NCBI RefSeq assembly: GCF_900199185.1
Contig: NZ_OBMI01000004.1
Location: forward strand, 1 to 64,000
Length of the DNA stretch: 64,000 bases
Source: Sphingomonas guangdongensis
GTDB lineage: Bacteria > Pseudomonadota > Alphaproteobacteria > Sphingomonadales > Sphingomonadaceae
Direction: 5' to 3'
Below the pieces are notes generated by a model, which saw only the letters and a list, made by a program, of their open reading frames with translations, ran no database searches and was not told the origin of the DNA. Below are positions 50,211 to 61,284 of this stretch, one piece after another; the first letter of the stretch is position 1; each line of letters opens with the position of its first letter. Made by a program: the position numbers and the translations under genes.

Positions 50211-50746
50211 GACCGATTTCGCTTCCGGATGCGTTCGGACAGCACCGTCGCAAAGGCGAGCCAGGTGGCAAACGGCGCCGCCAGCACCGCCGTCGGTCGG
50301 TCCACCTTGTTCGCGGTAACCACCAGCGCGCCTGCTCCGGCCGTCATGGCGCCGGCGGCGGCCGTGCTGGCGGCGAGGGCGTGGCGGCGGAAGAACAGCT
50401 CGGTCCAGCCGCCCACCATGGCGGTGTTCGCCAGCCACAGTCCGACCGCCGCATTGCGCGCCGGTGACGACGGTCGGCGCAGCAACCGGTAGCCGCCGAC
50501 CGCCAGTCCCGTCTCGAGCACCGGCCACACCGCGCCGAATACAGCGTCCGGCGGGGTGAAATCTGGTTTATCCAGCATCCGGTACCAGCGCCTAGTCCGC
50601 GGGTGGGCGTCGCCGGGCGCGTTGCGGCGCCCCAGCGCGGCAGAGGCACCCAGCACGGCCACTACCGCAAGCGCCGCCGCGGCGCGCGACCAGCCGGCGG
50701 GCTGCGGAAGGGCTCGAGCGGCGTCGCTGTCCATTGTGTCGGTCAT
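50207..50746 (-). CDS. TspO/MBR family protein
   Basis: 179 residues from ATG 50746, five helices. R-R-W-Y-R-M-L-D-K-P-D-F-T-P-P and F-G-A-V-W-P-V-L-E are the conserved first loop; W-L-A-N-T-A-M-V-G-G-W-T-E-L-F-F follows. TspO binds or transports porphyrins in the outer or inner membrane and is tied to light and oxygen responses in photosynthetic relatives. First gene of the TspO-DUF393-DUF427-photolyase operon and divergent from crtX. Confidence 0.9.
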   Translation of the reverse strand: MTDTMDSDAARALPQPAGWSRAAAALAVVAVLGASAALGRRNAPGDAHPRTRRWYRMLDKPDFTPPDAVFGAVWPVLETGLAVGGYRLLRRPSSPARNAAVGLWLANTAMVGGWTELFFRRHALAASTAAAGAMTAGAGALVVTANKVDRPTAVLAAPFATWLAFATVLSERIRKRNRS

Positions 50747-50886
50747 GCGGGCATAGCGCGCGACATGCTGCGGCGTTCCGGAAGCGCCTCTTGGCGAATG
50801 GCGACACCGCAAAGCCGCTAGCCTCGCGCTCTGCCTAACCGTCGAACCTGATCTCGATCATCTCACCCGCGATATCGCCCTAAAGC

Positions 50887-52215
50887 ATGATAGGCGCCGT
50901 TGTTAAAGCCTTGCGCGCCGCGTTCCGCCAGCGTCATGCTGCCACCGAGATGTGCGATCCCGGCGCTCCTTCCCATGGTCTGCCGAGCGCTGGGCATCTC
51001 GCCGTCATCACCTCTCCTGTGCCGGGCCACCTGAACCCGCTGCAGGTGCTGGGGCGCGAGCTGTCCGCGCGGGGCTGGCGAGTCTCGGTCGTGCACATGG
51101 CGTCCGCCCGCCGGTTCGTGACGGATCCGGCCTTGGAGTTCGTCAGCCTTCCCGGCGCCGCAGCCGATGACCGGTTCGACGGCTACCTCAGCCTGCTGGC
51201 GCGGCCGGGCGGCCTTCTTGGGCTCAATCGCATGATCCGCGCAACAGCGACGATGACGGAACGCCTGCTCGACGAGGCGCCGGGCGTGCTGGAGCGGATC
51301 GGCGCCACGGCCGTGCTGGCGGACGCAGTCGAGCCGGCCGGTCCGCTGATCGCGCAGCGGCTTGGCCTGCCCTTTGCCGTCGCGACGACCGGGCTGCCGC
51401 TCCTGACCGAAGCGGACGTGCCGCCTCCCTTTCTCGGCTGGCCCTACCGCGGGGACCAATTGGGGCGGTTCCGCAACAGCGGTGGGTACGTGGTCACGAA
51501 CATCCTCATGAGACCGATCACGCGCACGATTGCGGCGCGGCGGCGGGCATGGGGCCTCGCCGACGACGGCGCGCCGTGCGTGCAGGTCGCGCAGTGCCCG
51601 CAGGCGCTGGACTTCCCGCGCCGCGCCCTGCCGGCGACGTTTCGCTACGGCGCTCCGTGGCGATCGGACGAGGTGGAGGCGCCCGAGCTGCCGGACGACG
51701 GCGTGCCGCTGATCTACTGCTCGCTCGGCACGCTGCAGGGCGCGCGTCCCGCCCTATTCGCGACCATGGCGACGGCCTGCGCCATGATCGGGGCAAGAGC
51801 GGTGATCGGCCACGGTGGCGGCCTGTCGCCGGCGGAGGAGGCAGCCCTGCCCGGTAATCCGCTGGTCCGCGCCTTTTGGCCGCAGGCGGCGGTGCTTCGG
51901 CGCTGCTCGGCCGCCGTGCTGCATGGCGGCTTCAACTCGGTCCTGGATGCGCTGGCGGCCGGCGTCCCGATCGTGGCGCTTCCGATCGCCTTCGAACAGC
52001 CCGCCACTGCCGCCCGGGTGGCGCGTGTCGGCGCAGGACGCATGCTGTCGCCGCACCGGCTGAGCGCGGCCGCACTCGCTGACACCTTGCGAGCAGTGAT
52101 CGAGCGTCCGGGCTACGCGCAGGCCGCGCGCGGGCTCGCCGCCGAGATCGCGCACGGCGGTGGCGCAGCCGATGCGGCAGCCGCCATCACTGCCGCGCTA
52201 GCGACTCCCGCCTGA
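50887..52215 (+). CDS. crtX: Carotenoid (zeaxanthin-type) glucosyltransferase
   Basis: 442 residues, GT-B fold. H-L-A-V-I-T-S-P-V-P-G-H-L-N-P is the N-terminal acceptor-side motif; Y-C-S-L-G-T and H-G-G-F-N-S-V-L-D-A-L-A-A-G-V-P-I-V-A are the UDP-sugar motif, as in CrtX and macrolide GTs. An ATG at 50950 is an alternative start. Beside crtW and crtZ it should glucosylate astaxanthin or zeaxanthin hydroxyls. Its end overlaps the convergent crtW by 29 bases. Confidence 0.87.
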   Translation: MIGAVVKALRAAFRQRHAATEMCDPGAPSHGLPSAGHLAVITSPVPGHLNPLQVLGRELSARGWRVSVVHMASARRFVTDPALEFVSLPGAAADDRFDGYLSLLARPGGLLGLNRMIRATATMTERLLDEAPGVLERIGATAVLADAVEPAGPLIAQRLGLPFAVATTGLPLLTEADVPPPFLGWPYRGDQLGRFRNSGGYVVTNILMRPITRTIAARRRAWGLADDGAPCVQVAQCPQALDFPRRALPATFRYGAPWRSDEVEAPELPDDGVPLIYCSLGTLQGARPALFATMATACAMIGARAVIGHGGGLSPAEEAALPGNPLVRAFWPQAAVLRRCSAAVLHGGFNSVLDALAAGVPIVALPIAFEQPATAARVARVGAGRMLSPHRLSAAALADTLRAVIERPGYAQAARGLAAEIAHGGGAADAAAAITAALATPA

Positions 52216-52924
52216 CCGCCGGCAGCCGCCACCAGGGCGTGCCGGGGCTCAGGTGATGTTCGTGATGATAGGCGCCAAAGTGAAAGCAGGTCACCAGCGA
52301 CAGCAGCGGGGGCAGCGTGCTGCTGCGGGCATTGTGCGCGTCGGCGAAGGGTTGATCATCGTGCCGGTGAGGCAGGTAGGTGCCGAAGAAGAACAACTGG
52401 GAGAGCGCGAGGAGCGCCGGAACGGCCCAGAACACGACGATGTTGAGCAGCGTCGCCCCGAGCAGCAGATAGACAATCGCCGCGACCGTTATGCGGGCGA
52501 TCTGCCCGTGCGTGTAATAGTTGCGGACGAACGACGCGAACCACGGGAGGGCGCGGCGGGGTGCAGCGGCGTGGAAATCGGGATCATCTCCGGTGCCCGG
52601 CGCGGCATGATGCGCGTGATGCTTGGGCAGTAGCGCGCCGTAGGACAGGCCGGCGTAGATGCCGAGGCACAGCGTCCCCACGATCCGGTTCAGCCGTGGC
52701 CGACCCGGCGCCAGTGACCCGTGCATACAGTCGTGCGCAATGATGAACAGCCCGGTGCTGAGCCATGCCTGCACGGCGACGACGATCGGAACCAGGAGCA
52801 GCGTGGAGGGGCTCCACCGCCAGAAGAAGATGGCGCCGACGTGGATGGCGATCCACGCGCCGATGATAGCCACCGCCAGCATCAGCCCCGACCGTACCGT
52901 CGCCGTGCGCGGACCCCGGCTCAT
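52187..52924 (-). CDS. crtW: Beta-carotene ketolase
   Basis: 245 residues from ATG 52924 in an ATGA overlap with crtZ. A membrane di-iron enzyme with His boxes H-D-C-M-H-G, H-H-A-H-H and H-H-E-H-H, plus a fourth histidine pair H-R-H-D-D. It adds a 4-keto group to each carotenoid ring. Generic fatty-acid desaturases share the fold, but neighbours and box spacing favour CrtW. Confidence 0.9.
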   Translation of the reverse strand: MSRGPRTATVRSGLMLAVAIIGAWIAIHVGAIFFWRWSPSTLLLVPIVVAVQAWLSTGLFIIAHDCMHGSLAPGRPRLNRIVGTLCLGIYAGLSYGALLPKHHAHHAAPGTGDDPDFHAAAPRRALPWFASFVRNYYTHGQIARITVAAIVYLLLGATLLNIVVFWAVPALLALSQLFFFGTYLPHRHDDQPFADAHNARSSTLPPLLSLVTCFHFGAYHHEHHLSPGTPWWRLPAVRRESLARQ

Positions 52925-53388
52925 GCGTCGGCGCGTTCGGCCAGGCGTCGCTTCAGTCGGACGGGATCGGGCGCGAACAGAAAGCCGAAGCTGACACCGC
53001 CATCCTTGGTCTTCACGGCATGGTGAAGCCGGTGCGCCTGGTGCAGCCGCTTGAAATAGCCGCGCCGCGGCACCCAGCGCATGCCAAAGCGCTGATGCAC
53101 CAGCATGTCGTGCACGAAGGCATAGATCGCGCCGTAGACGGTGATGCCGAGCGCCGCCCACCAGACCGGCTCCCAGATGGTGCCAACGGCGAACAGCGCG
53201 ACCACGATGACGGCGAAGGTCACCGCGTAGAGATCGTTGCGCTCGAAAGCGCCCTCGTGCGGCTCGTGGTGGGAGCGGTGCCAGCCCCAGCCCCAGCCGT
53301 GCATGACGTATTTGTGCGTTGCCCAGGCAAACACCTCCATGAACAGCACCATGGCGACGACGATCAGCAACTTCTCGAACCAGCTCAA
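52921..53388 (-). CDS. crtZ: Beta-carotene hydroxylase
   Basis: 155 residues when started at TTG 53388, which has GAGG seven bases upstream and gives the usual L-S-W opening; an ATG at 53418 would add ten polar residues with no good ribosome site. His boxes: H-K-Y-V-M-H-G, H-R-S-H-H-E-P-H, and H-Q-A-H-R-L-H-H. It hydroxylates the 3 and 3' ring positions. With CrtW it gives astaxanthin. Confidence 0.92.
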   Translation of the reverse strand: MSWFEKLLIVVAMVLFMEVFAWATHKYVMHGWGWGWHRSHHEPHEGAFERNDLYAVTFAVIVVALFAVGTIWEPVWWAALGITVYGAIYAFVHDMLVHQRFGMRWVPRRGYFKRLHQAHRLHHAVKTKDGGVSFGFLFAPDPVRLKRRLAERADA

Positions 53389-53487
53389 TGGATTACCTCG
53401 GCACTCGCGTGCGGCCATCGGTGTGGGCCGTGCACCCGCCTGATATAGCACCGAAGCGGGCTCGGCGCATCCCGTCGTGCGCATCTG

Positions 53488-54534
53488 TCACAGTTGGATC
53501 AGGGTAGCCGCGCCCGCGATGAAGACCAGGATGACAAGCACCGAATCGATGCCCATCCGCAGCACGGTGCGGTCCCGATGCTCGAGCAGGCCGACCATGA
53601 AGATGCCGATCAGCGTCGCGCCGAGCAGGGCGGAGAGCTGTTCGAAGCGGCCGAGCGTCGCGATGATCGGCGCGCCGCGGTAGACGGCATCGCCGAGCGG
53701 CAGCAGCGCGAAGCTGACGAAATTGGTGCCGAGCACCTGACCAAACGCCATCTCGGGGCGGTTGATGCGCAAGGCGGCGATGATGGTGCCGAGTTCAGGC
53801 AGTGCCGTCGCGGGGCCCATCAGCGCGAAGCCGACGGCCGCGCTGGTCAGGCCGAGCTGGCGGGCGAGCCCGTCGCCGAGGCGCGACAGCACGAACCCGG
53901 TCGCGAAGATGAGGACGCCGCAGCCCGCCACCTCCAGCCACAGTCGGGGCAGGCTCCGCTCGGTCACGGGCGCGGTCGGCTGAGTATCGGGGCGCTTGTC
54001 GCCGTCCTCGTCGACAGTCCACGGCGAGCGGCGGTCGTGGGTCGCCGACATCCAGAAGCACAAGGTGCAGATCAGGCTGATCAGGGCGCAGGCGACCCCG
54101 ATCCCGATCCCGGGGATGGCAACGTCGCCGATCGTCACGGTGGCGGCGATCAGCACCAGCACGATCATGGCGGTCGCCGCCATCATCATGGTGGAGGGCT
54201 GCGCAACAATCCCGGTCACCGCCGATCGCCCGACGAAACCGTCGACGATCGCGAGAAGAAGCACGTTGATCGCGGCCGCACCGAGCAGGTTGTTGACCGC
54301 GAGCGCGGGCCGGCCGAGCGACGATGCGCTGATCAGCGTCGCGACTTCCGGCAGGGCGGTGATCCCGCCGAGCAGCAGCATGCCGAGGAACGCGCGGTCG
54401 AGCCCGGTCCGCGCCGCAACCGAGTCTAGGCGAACGGTCAACCGCGATCCGGTGAGCCAGATCACCCCGCCGGCCGCCGCGAACAAGGTCACGCTCAGCC
54501 ACAGCGGCAGCGTCGCAGGATCGGGGAGCGGCAC
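53488..54534 (-). CDS. Sodium/calcium exchanger family antiporter
   Basis: 348 residues from GTG 54534, about ten helices in two halves. The alpha repeats, G-G-I-T-A-L-P-E-V-A-T and G-P-A-T-A-L-P-E-L-G-T, carry the ion-binding acids. A hydrophilic loop with several aspartates (about 165-195) divides the halves. It is likely a Ca2+ or Na+ exchanger of the inner membrane. It lies 51 bases downstream of the ABC permease and may be co-transcribed. Confidence 0.88.
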   Translation of the reverse strand: MPLPDPATLPLWLSVTLFAAAGGVIWLTGSRLTVRLDSVAARTGLDRAFLGMLLLGGITALPEVATLISASSLGRPALAVNNLLGAAAINVLLLAIVDGFVGRSAVTGIVAQPSTMMMAATAMIVLVLIAATVTIGDVAIPGIGIGVACALISLICTLCFWMSATHDRRSPWTVDEDGDKRPDTQPTAPVTERSLPRLWLEVAGCGVLIFATGFVLSRLGDGLARQLGLTSAAVGFALMGPATALPELGTIIAALRINRPEMAFGQVLGTNFVSFALLPLGDAVYRGAPIIATLGRFEQLSALLGATLIGIFMVGLLEHRDRTVLRMGIDSVLVILVFIAGAATLIQL

Positions 54535-54585
54535 AGCGGCGCCAACGAGGGCGGTCGCCGGCGGTTCCGGCGCCGCGTCGCCCCC

Positions 54586-57077
54586 TCAGAGCTCCCGAAG
54601 CGCGGCGGCGGGGCGGACGCGCAGGATCGGCAGGCTGCCCGCGAGGCCGACCAGGATGGTAAGCCCGGCCCCGACGAGCAGCGTGACGGCGACGCTGCGC
54701 CAGTCGGGCAGCCAGTCGAACCCGAACAATTGCGTGACGACGTACCAGCCGCCCCCGCTGCCGAGCGCAAGCGCAACCGTCGCCATCACTGCGGCGAGCA
54801 GCGCGTATTCGATCGCCTGGAGCGACAGGACCTGCGCGCGGGTCGCGCCGAGCACTTTCAGCACGGTCGCGTCGTAGGTGCGGGCGCTCCGGGCGGCGGC
54901 GATGGCGCCGATCAGCACCGCGATCCCGGCGAGCACCGCCACGCTCGCAGCGGCGGCGATGGCGGTTGCCATCTGCTGCACCACCGTCTGGACTTGCTGA
55001 AGCACGCCGCCGACCTCCACCACCGAGGTCGAGGGGAAGGCCGGCAGCAGCGCGCGGGTGACCGCCCCCGCGCGCGCCGTGGGGATGTCGATCGTCGCGG
55101 CGAGATTGTGTGGCACGTCGGCGAGCGCGCCGGGCGAGAACACCAGCACGAAGTTGAAGCCGAGCGAGTCCCAGGCGATCCGCCGGAACGACGCCACCGT
55201 CGCGGTTCGCTCCAGACCGAGGATCGAGACGGTGATCGGGTCGCCGATCCTGAGGTCGAGCGCGCGGGCGAGGCGCTCGTCGACCGAAACCAGCGACCGC
55301 GATGCGTCGGCCGCGCTCCACCAGCGGCCCGCGGTGATGTCGCTGCCGGCGGGCAAAGCCGCGGCGAACGTCAGCCCGCGCTCGCCACGCAGCGCCCACG
55401 CGCCCTCCGGGATCGTCGCGAGATCGGCGACGCGAGTCGTGCGATAACCGGTGATGGTGCCGCGCATCAGCGGAACCGTGGCGATCCTGGCGCCGGGCGA
55501 CACCCGTTCCACGGTCCGGCGGAAGACCGCCTCACGCGCGGGCGGCACGTCGAGCGCGAACAATGCCGGCGCGCGATCGGGGACGCTGCGGCGGATGTTG
55601 CCGTCCAGGCTGGTGCGGATCGTCGCCAGCAGCACGAACAGGGTCAGGCCGAGCCCGAGCGCCACCACCAGCGCGACCGTGCGGGCGCCGGGGCGGTGGA
55701 GCGCGGCGAGCGCGAGGCGGGCGAGCGGCCGGCGCGGGCGCGGCAGGCGCGCGGCGAGCGTCTTGATCCCGCTGCCGATCGCCAGCAGGAGCAGCAGGGT
55801 CGCCGCCGCCGCCGCGAGGAACCCCGCGGCGAACAGCGGCTGCTCGCTGGAAACCAGCGCCAGCGCCACCACCAGCGCCCCTGCGACTGCCATCAGCCCC
55901 CAGGCGATCCGCGGCGTGCGGACGCGCGGGTCGAGTGCGCCGCGCAGCAGCGCGGCAGCCGGCACCCGGCCAGCCGCGACCAGCGCCGGCGCGCAGAAGG
56001 CGAGCGCGATCAGCAGGCCGTAAGCGGCGGCGAGCAGCAGCGGCAGCGGTTGGAGCGTCAGGCCAGGCGAAACCGGCAGCACCGCACCCGCGGCCACCCC
56101 GATGAGCGGCACCGCCACGATCCCCGCAACCAGCCCGAGCGCGATCCCGACCGCGGCAACCGCCAGCACCTGGAGCAGGTAGATGCGGGTGACGAGGCCG
56201 GCGGTAGCGCCCAGCACCTTGAACATCGCGATGTTGGTGCGGCGGGCCTCCAGGTACGAGGTCACGCCGTTGCCGACCCCAATGCCGGCGATCACCAGCG
56301 CGGCGAGCCCGACCAGCGACAGGAACTCGCCCATCCGCTCGATGAAGCGGCTGGCGCCCGGCGACGCCCGGTCGCGGGTCCGCGTCTCCCAGCCCGCGCT
56401 CTCGTAGCGGCGGCTCCAGCCGCGAATTACCTGCTCCGGGTCGGCGGCGGTTGCGACGCGGTACTTGGTCTCGTACAGGCTGCCAGGCTGAATCAGCCCG
56501 GTCCGCGCAAGGCCGCCGGTCGTGACCAGAACGACCGGCCCGAGGCTGAAGCCTTCGCTCAGCCGGTCGGGCTCGTCGCCGATCATGCCGGCGACCAGGA
56601 AGCGCGCGGTGCCAAAGCGGACCGTGTCGCCGACCCGCAGGCCGAGCCGCTCGACCAGCCCGGGGCCGACCAGCGCCTGGTCATCGCGGATCAGTCGCAC
56701 CGCGTGCCCATCGGCGCGCGTCAGCCGGCCGTAGAGGGGGTAGGCGGCATCGACTCCCTTCAGCTCGACGGAGGCGGTGCGGCCGGCGGGAGTGACCGCC
56801 ATCGACTGCATCCGGACCGTTTCGGACACGCGGCCGAGCGCGCGCAACGCCGCGCGCTCGCCCGCGTCCGCCGCCCGCTGCGACACCGACAGCTCGACAT
56901 CGCCGCCGAGCAGCACCCGCCCGCGGGCGGCCAACTCACCGTCGATTGCCGCCGCCAGGCTGCCGATCGCGGCCAGCGCACCGACGCCCAGGAACAGGCA
57001 GACGAGCAGTAGCCGCAGCCCGCGAAAGCGCGCCGAAAGCTCCCGCCGCGCGAGCCGCCAGGCCAGGCTCCAGCCGC

Positions 57078-57081
<4 letters not shown>
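54586..57081 (-). CDS. FtsX-like ABC permease (YbbP type)
   Basis: 831 residues from GTG 57081 in a GTGA overlap with the ATPase. One N-terminal helix, a long periplasmic domain (about 45-250), three helices, a middle pair, a second periplasmic domain (about 490-700), and three C-terminal helices: the ten-helix YbbP layout. With the YbbA-type ATPase it belongs to the MacB/Lol-like mechanotransmission group, which extracts or moves lipids or hydrophobic substrates. Next to a TesA-like gene, as in E. coli tesA-ybbAP. Confidence 0.92.
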
Positions 57082-57747
<666 letters not shown>

Positions 57748-57749
<2 letters not shown>

Positions 57750-58497
57750 GACGGGCGAGCGGGCGGGCGGGCGGGCGACATGGCGCTCCTATGCGGCACG
57801 GGCCCTGCCGATCCAAGCGGCATTGCTGCTCGCGGCGTGCGGCGGTACGGCAGAGGCGCCGGTCGCGAACGAGAGCACCGCCGCTCCCGGCGCGCGACAA
57901 AGCGCAGCGGCGTCGAACGTGCCCGTGACGGGGCCGAAACGCACGGTGCTGGCGCTCGGCGACAGCCTCTACGCCGGCTACGGCCTGCGCATCGGGGAGA
58001 GCCTGCCGGAGGCGATCGAGCGGCGGCTGCGCGCGGGCGGGATTGACGCAACGCTGGTAAACGCCGGCGTGTCGGGCGATACATCGGCGGGTGGCCGCGC
58101 ACGGCTCGCCTACACGCTCGACCGGATGGGCAGGTCGCCCGACCTGGTGCTGCTCGGGCTCGGCGGCAACGACGTGCTGCGCCAGATCGATCCGGCACAG
58201 ACCCGTGCCAACCTCGACGCGATGCTGGACGAGCTGGAGCGGCGACGGATTCCCGTGGTGCTGACGGGGATGCTCGCACCACCCAATTTGGGGCCGGACT
58301 TTGCCGCGCGGTTCAACGCCATCTTCCCCGAACTCGCGCGCGAGCACGACGCGGTGCTCGATCCGTTCATCCTTCAGGGCGTGCTCGGGAATCGCCGGCT
58401 GATGCTGCCGGACGGCATTCACCCGAACGCGACGGGGGTGGAACGGATCGCCGACCGGGTCGCGCCGCTGCTCGCGACCCGGCTGCGGGTTCTGTGA
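57748..58497 (+). CDS. tesA: SGNH esterase/lysophospholipase, TesA-like lipoprotein
   Basis: 249 residues from ATG 57748. A lipobox L-A-A-C (about residue 30) marks lipid attachment. A-L-G-D-S-L-Y-A-G-Y-G is block I with the catalytic serine, G-G-N-D is block III, and D-G-I-H-P-N is block V. TesA hydrolyses acyl-thioesters and lysophospholipids in the periplasm. Divergent from ybbAP-like genes. The initial 70 residues before the domain are longer than usual. Confidence 0.9.
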
Positions 58498-58518
58498 CCG
58501 GCACGCCGCCCGTGTCGA

Positions 58519-59229
58519 TCAGTCGGCGACCGCGGTGATCGCCAGCATCAGCGCGAAACCGCCCAGCACCTGAAGCGTGGTGCGCAGCCGGCCGTCCCGC
58601 GCCAGGCTGCGCGGCACCAGCTCGACCGCTCCGATGTAGAGAAAGATGCCGGCGAACGTCGCCATGACCGGTGCGAGCGCGGCGGCGGGCAGCGCGACGA
58701 CCAGCCCGGTGACGACGCCCAGCAGCGGCGCCGCGCCGTTGATCGCCAGCCAGCGCAGCGCGGTTTCTCGCCGGCTCGTCTCAAGCGCCAGGCTGACGGT
58801 GTTCAGCCCGTCGGCGAGGTCGTGGGTCAGCACCGCCAGCGCGACAAGCCAGCCGACATCGGGCGCGATCTGGAAGGCAATGCCCATGATCAGCCCGTCG
58901 AGAAAGCTGTGCAGCGTCAGACTGGCGGGGCCGAGATGCCCGCGCCAGGCGCTCGGGCCCTCAAGGCTCGCGAGGGTTCGGCTGAGCAGCAGGTAGCCGG
59001 CGAGACCGCCGGCCGCGAAGACCATGATCGCGCGCGGCGGATAGGCCAGGGCGCCGATCGCGATCGCCTCCGGCAGCAGATCGAAGAAGGCAACGCCGAG
59101 CACCACACCCGCCGAGATCGCGAGCAGCGCGGCGTCGCGCGCCGCCTGACGCAGCGCCAGCACGCCGCCGAGCAGCGTCGCGCCGCTCGCGGCGAGGCCG
59201 AACAGGACGGGGACGAGCCAGTCGTTCAC
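58519..59229 (-). CDS. ZIP-family metal transporter
   Basis: 236 residues, eight helices. H-S-F-L-D-G and H-D-L-A-D-G in the fourth and fifth helices are the ZIP metal site. It should bring Zn2+ or Fe2+ into the cell, although some bacterial ZIPs act as zinc exporters to the periplasm. No zinc-uptake regulator site was recognised in the upstream 220 bases. Confidence 0.92.
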   Translation of the reverse strand: MNDWLVPVLFGLAASGATLLGGVLALRQAARDAALLAISAGVVLGVAFFDLLPEAIAIGALAYPPRAIMVFAAGGLAGYLLLSRTLASLEGPSAWRGHLGPASLTLHSFLDGLIMGIAFQIAPDVGWLVALAVLTHDLADGLNTVSLALETSRRETALRWLAINGAAPLLGVVTGLVVALPAAALAPVMATFAGIFLYIGAVELVPRSLARDGRLRTTLQVLGGFALMLAITAVAD

Positions 59230-59450
59230 CGCAGGCCAGCCCTCCTTCTTTCCTGGTTCGATGTTCCGAGGCGCCGGCGGGTGGGCCGCGCGCCGGCGCT
59301 AGTGACACCTCCCGCGCGCCGGGGCAACCGCCGCGATACAGTGTCACGTCACGTCGGCGCGTGCTTGCGCGGCCCCGCGGAGCCGCTACGCTCGCCGTCA
59401 CGACCGGCCCGGCAGGGATCGGGTTCCACCCTGTTCGATGAGGTTGTGCA

Positions 59451-61268
59451 GTGAAGCGTCGTACTGTTCTTGCCGGTGGTGGCGCGCTCGTCGCCACCTC
59501 GATCATCCCCGGCGGCGGCGCTTGGGCGCAGCAGCCCGCCGGAGCGGGTGACGCCGCCTTCCGTGCGCTGCTCGACAAGATCTTCTATGACCGGCTTGCC
59601 GACGCGCCTGAGAGCGTGACCCAGCTCGGGCTGGACACGGGGGCGCGGGTGGCGGCGCGCGGCGCGCTCGCCGACGTGTCCGCCGCCGGGATCGCGCGTC
59701 GCCAGGCGCGGACCCGGGCCGAGCGCGCGCTGCTGGCGGGGGTCAACCGGGCAGCGCTCAGCCCGCGCGCGCAGATCGACTACGACGTCGTCGTCTATCA
59801 GCTCGACGGCGCGGTCCGCGGGGCCGAGCGGTTCCGCTACGGGTCGGGCGGCGGCCGCTACGCACCTTATGTGCTCAGCCAGCTGAGCGGCGCGTACCGT
59901 GACGTGCCGGACTTCCTTGATACCCAGCACCGCGTGCGCGACGCGGTCGATGCCGACGCCTATCTGTCGCGGCTCCGCGGCTTCGCCAAGCAGGTCAACG
60001 ACGAGACGGACCGCCAGCGGGCAGATGCGGCCAAGGGCGTGTTCGCGCCCGACTACATCCTCGACACGACGCTGAAGCAGCTCGCCGCGGTGCGTGACGT
60101 GCCGGCTGCCGCGAGCGGGCCGGTGGCGTCGCTCGCGGCCAAGCTGAAGGCCGCGAACCTGCCCGACGCGCGGGTCGCGGAGGCGAGCGCGATCATGGCT
60201 GGTGAGGTCTATCCCGCGCTTGACCGACAGCGCGCGCTGGTGACCGAGCTGCGGGCGAAGGCGACCCACGACGCCGGCTGCTGGCGGTTGCCCGACGGCG
60301 ACGCCTACTACGCCGCCGCCGCGGAGGCGGCGACCACCGTCCGGCTGAGCGGCGACGAGATCCACCGGCTGGGCGTGGTGCAGGTCGCGGAGATCAGCAG
60401 TCGGATCGACGGTATCCTGCGCGCGCAGGGCATGACGCAGGGGACAGTCGGCGCCCGGCTGGTGGCGCTCAACCAGCGCCCCGACCAGCTCTTCGCGAAC
60501 ACCGACGCCGGCCGCGCCGAGTTGCTCGCCGCGCTCAACGGCCAGGTGAAGGCGATGTACGCGCGCTTGCCCGAACAGTTCGGGACGCTGCCGAAGGCGC
60601 CGGTCGAGGTACGCCGGGTGCCGCCGGCGATCCAGGCGGGGTCGCCTGGCGGTTACTATCAGGCGGCGTCGGTCGACGGTTCGCGGCCGGGCATCTACTT
60701 CATCAACCTGCGAGACACGTTCGACCGGCCGAAGTTCGGGCTCGCCACGCTCAGCTATCACGAGGCGGTGCCGGGCCACCATCTGCAGGTGATGACCGCG
60801 CTGGAGAGCGGCGACATCCCGCTGATCCGCCGCCGCGGCGGGTTCAGCGGCTATTCGGAGGGTTGGGCGCTCTACACCGAGCAGTTGGCGGACGAGATGG
60901 GGGTGTACGAGGGCGATCCGCTCGGGCAGGTCGGCTACCTCCAGTCGCTGCTGTTCCGCGCCACCCGACTGGTGGTAGACTCAGGCATGCACGCGAAACG
61001 CTGGAGCCGGGAGAAGGCGACCGACTACCTCATCGCCACCACCGGCATCGCGCGCGGGCGCAGCCAGGGGGAGATCGACCGCTACACCGTGTGGCCGGGG
61101 CAGGCGTGCAGCTACAAGATCGGCCACACCAAGTGGGTCGAACTGCGTGACGCCGCAAAGGCGAAGGCGGGCAGCCGCTGGGAGCCAAAGGCGTTCCACG
61201 ACGTGCTGCGGCTGGGGGCCATGCCGCTCGCGGTGCTGGAGCGGGTGGTGAAGGAGCGGATGGCGTAG
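59451..61268 (+). CDS. DUF885 metallopeptidase-like exported protein
   Basis: 605 residues with an N-terminal signal (K-R-R-T-V-L-A-G-G-G, Tat-like) cut after A-W-A. The body is helical; S-Y-H-E-A-V-P-G-H-H-L-Q (about residue 437) is the H-E-x-x-x-G-H-H zinc motif of DUF885, relatives of M32-like carboxypeptidases. The G-W-A-L-Y-T-E-Q-L region follows as in the family. The substrate is unknown. Confidence 0.92.
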   Translation: MKRRTVLAGGGALVATSIIPGGGAWAQQPAGAGDAAFRALLDKIFYDRLADAPESVTQLGLDTGARVAARGALADVSAAGIARRQARTRAERALLAGVNRAALSPRAQIDYDVVVYQLDGAVRGAERFRYGSGGGRYAPYVLSQLSGAYRDVPDFLDTQHRVRDAVDADAYLSRLRGFAKQVNDETDRQRADAAKGVFAPDYILDTTLKQLAAVRDVPAAASGPVASLAAKLKAANLPDARVAEASAIMAGEVYPALDRQRALVTELRAKATHDAGCWRLPDGDAYYAAAAEAATTVRLSGDEIHRLGVVQVAEISSRIDGILRAQGMTQGTVGARLVALNQRPDQLFANTDAGRAELLAALNGQVKAMYARLPEQFGTLPKAPVEVRRVPPAIQAGSPGGYYQAASVDGSRPGIYFINLRDTFDRPKFGLATLSYHEAVPGHHLQVMTALESGDIPLIRRRGGFSGYSEGWALYTEQLADEMGVYEGDPLGQVGYLQSLLFRATRLVVDSGMHAKRWSREKATDYLIATTGIARGRSQGEIDRYTVWPGQACSYKIGHTKWVELRDAAKAKAGSRWEPKAFHDVLRLGAMPLAVLERVVKERMA

Positions 61269-61284
61269 TAGCGATCCGGCCGGG

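Noticed and set aside
54730-57012. 760-codon plus-strand open frame opposite the FtsX-like permease
   Set aside because: Very rich in R, G, Q and H with no hydrophobic pattern; the minus strand has an obvious ten-helix permease.
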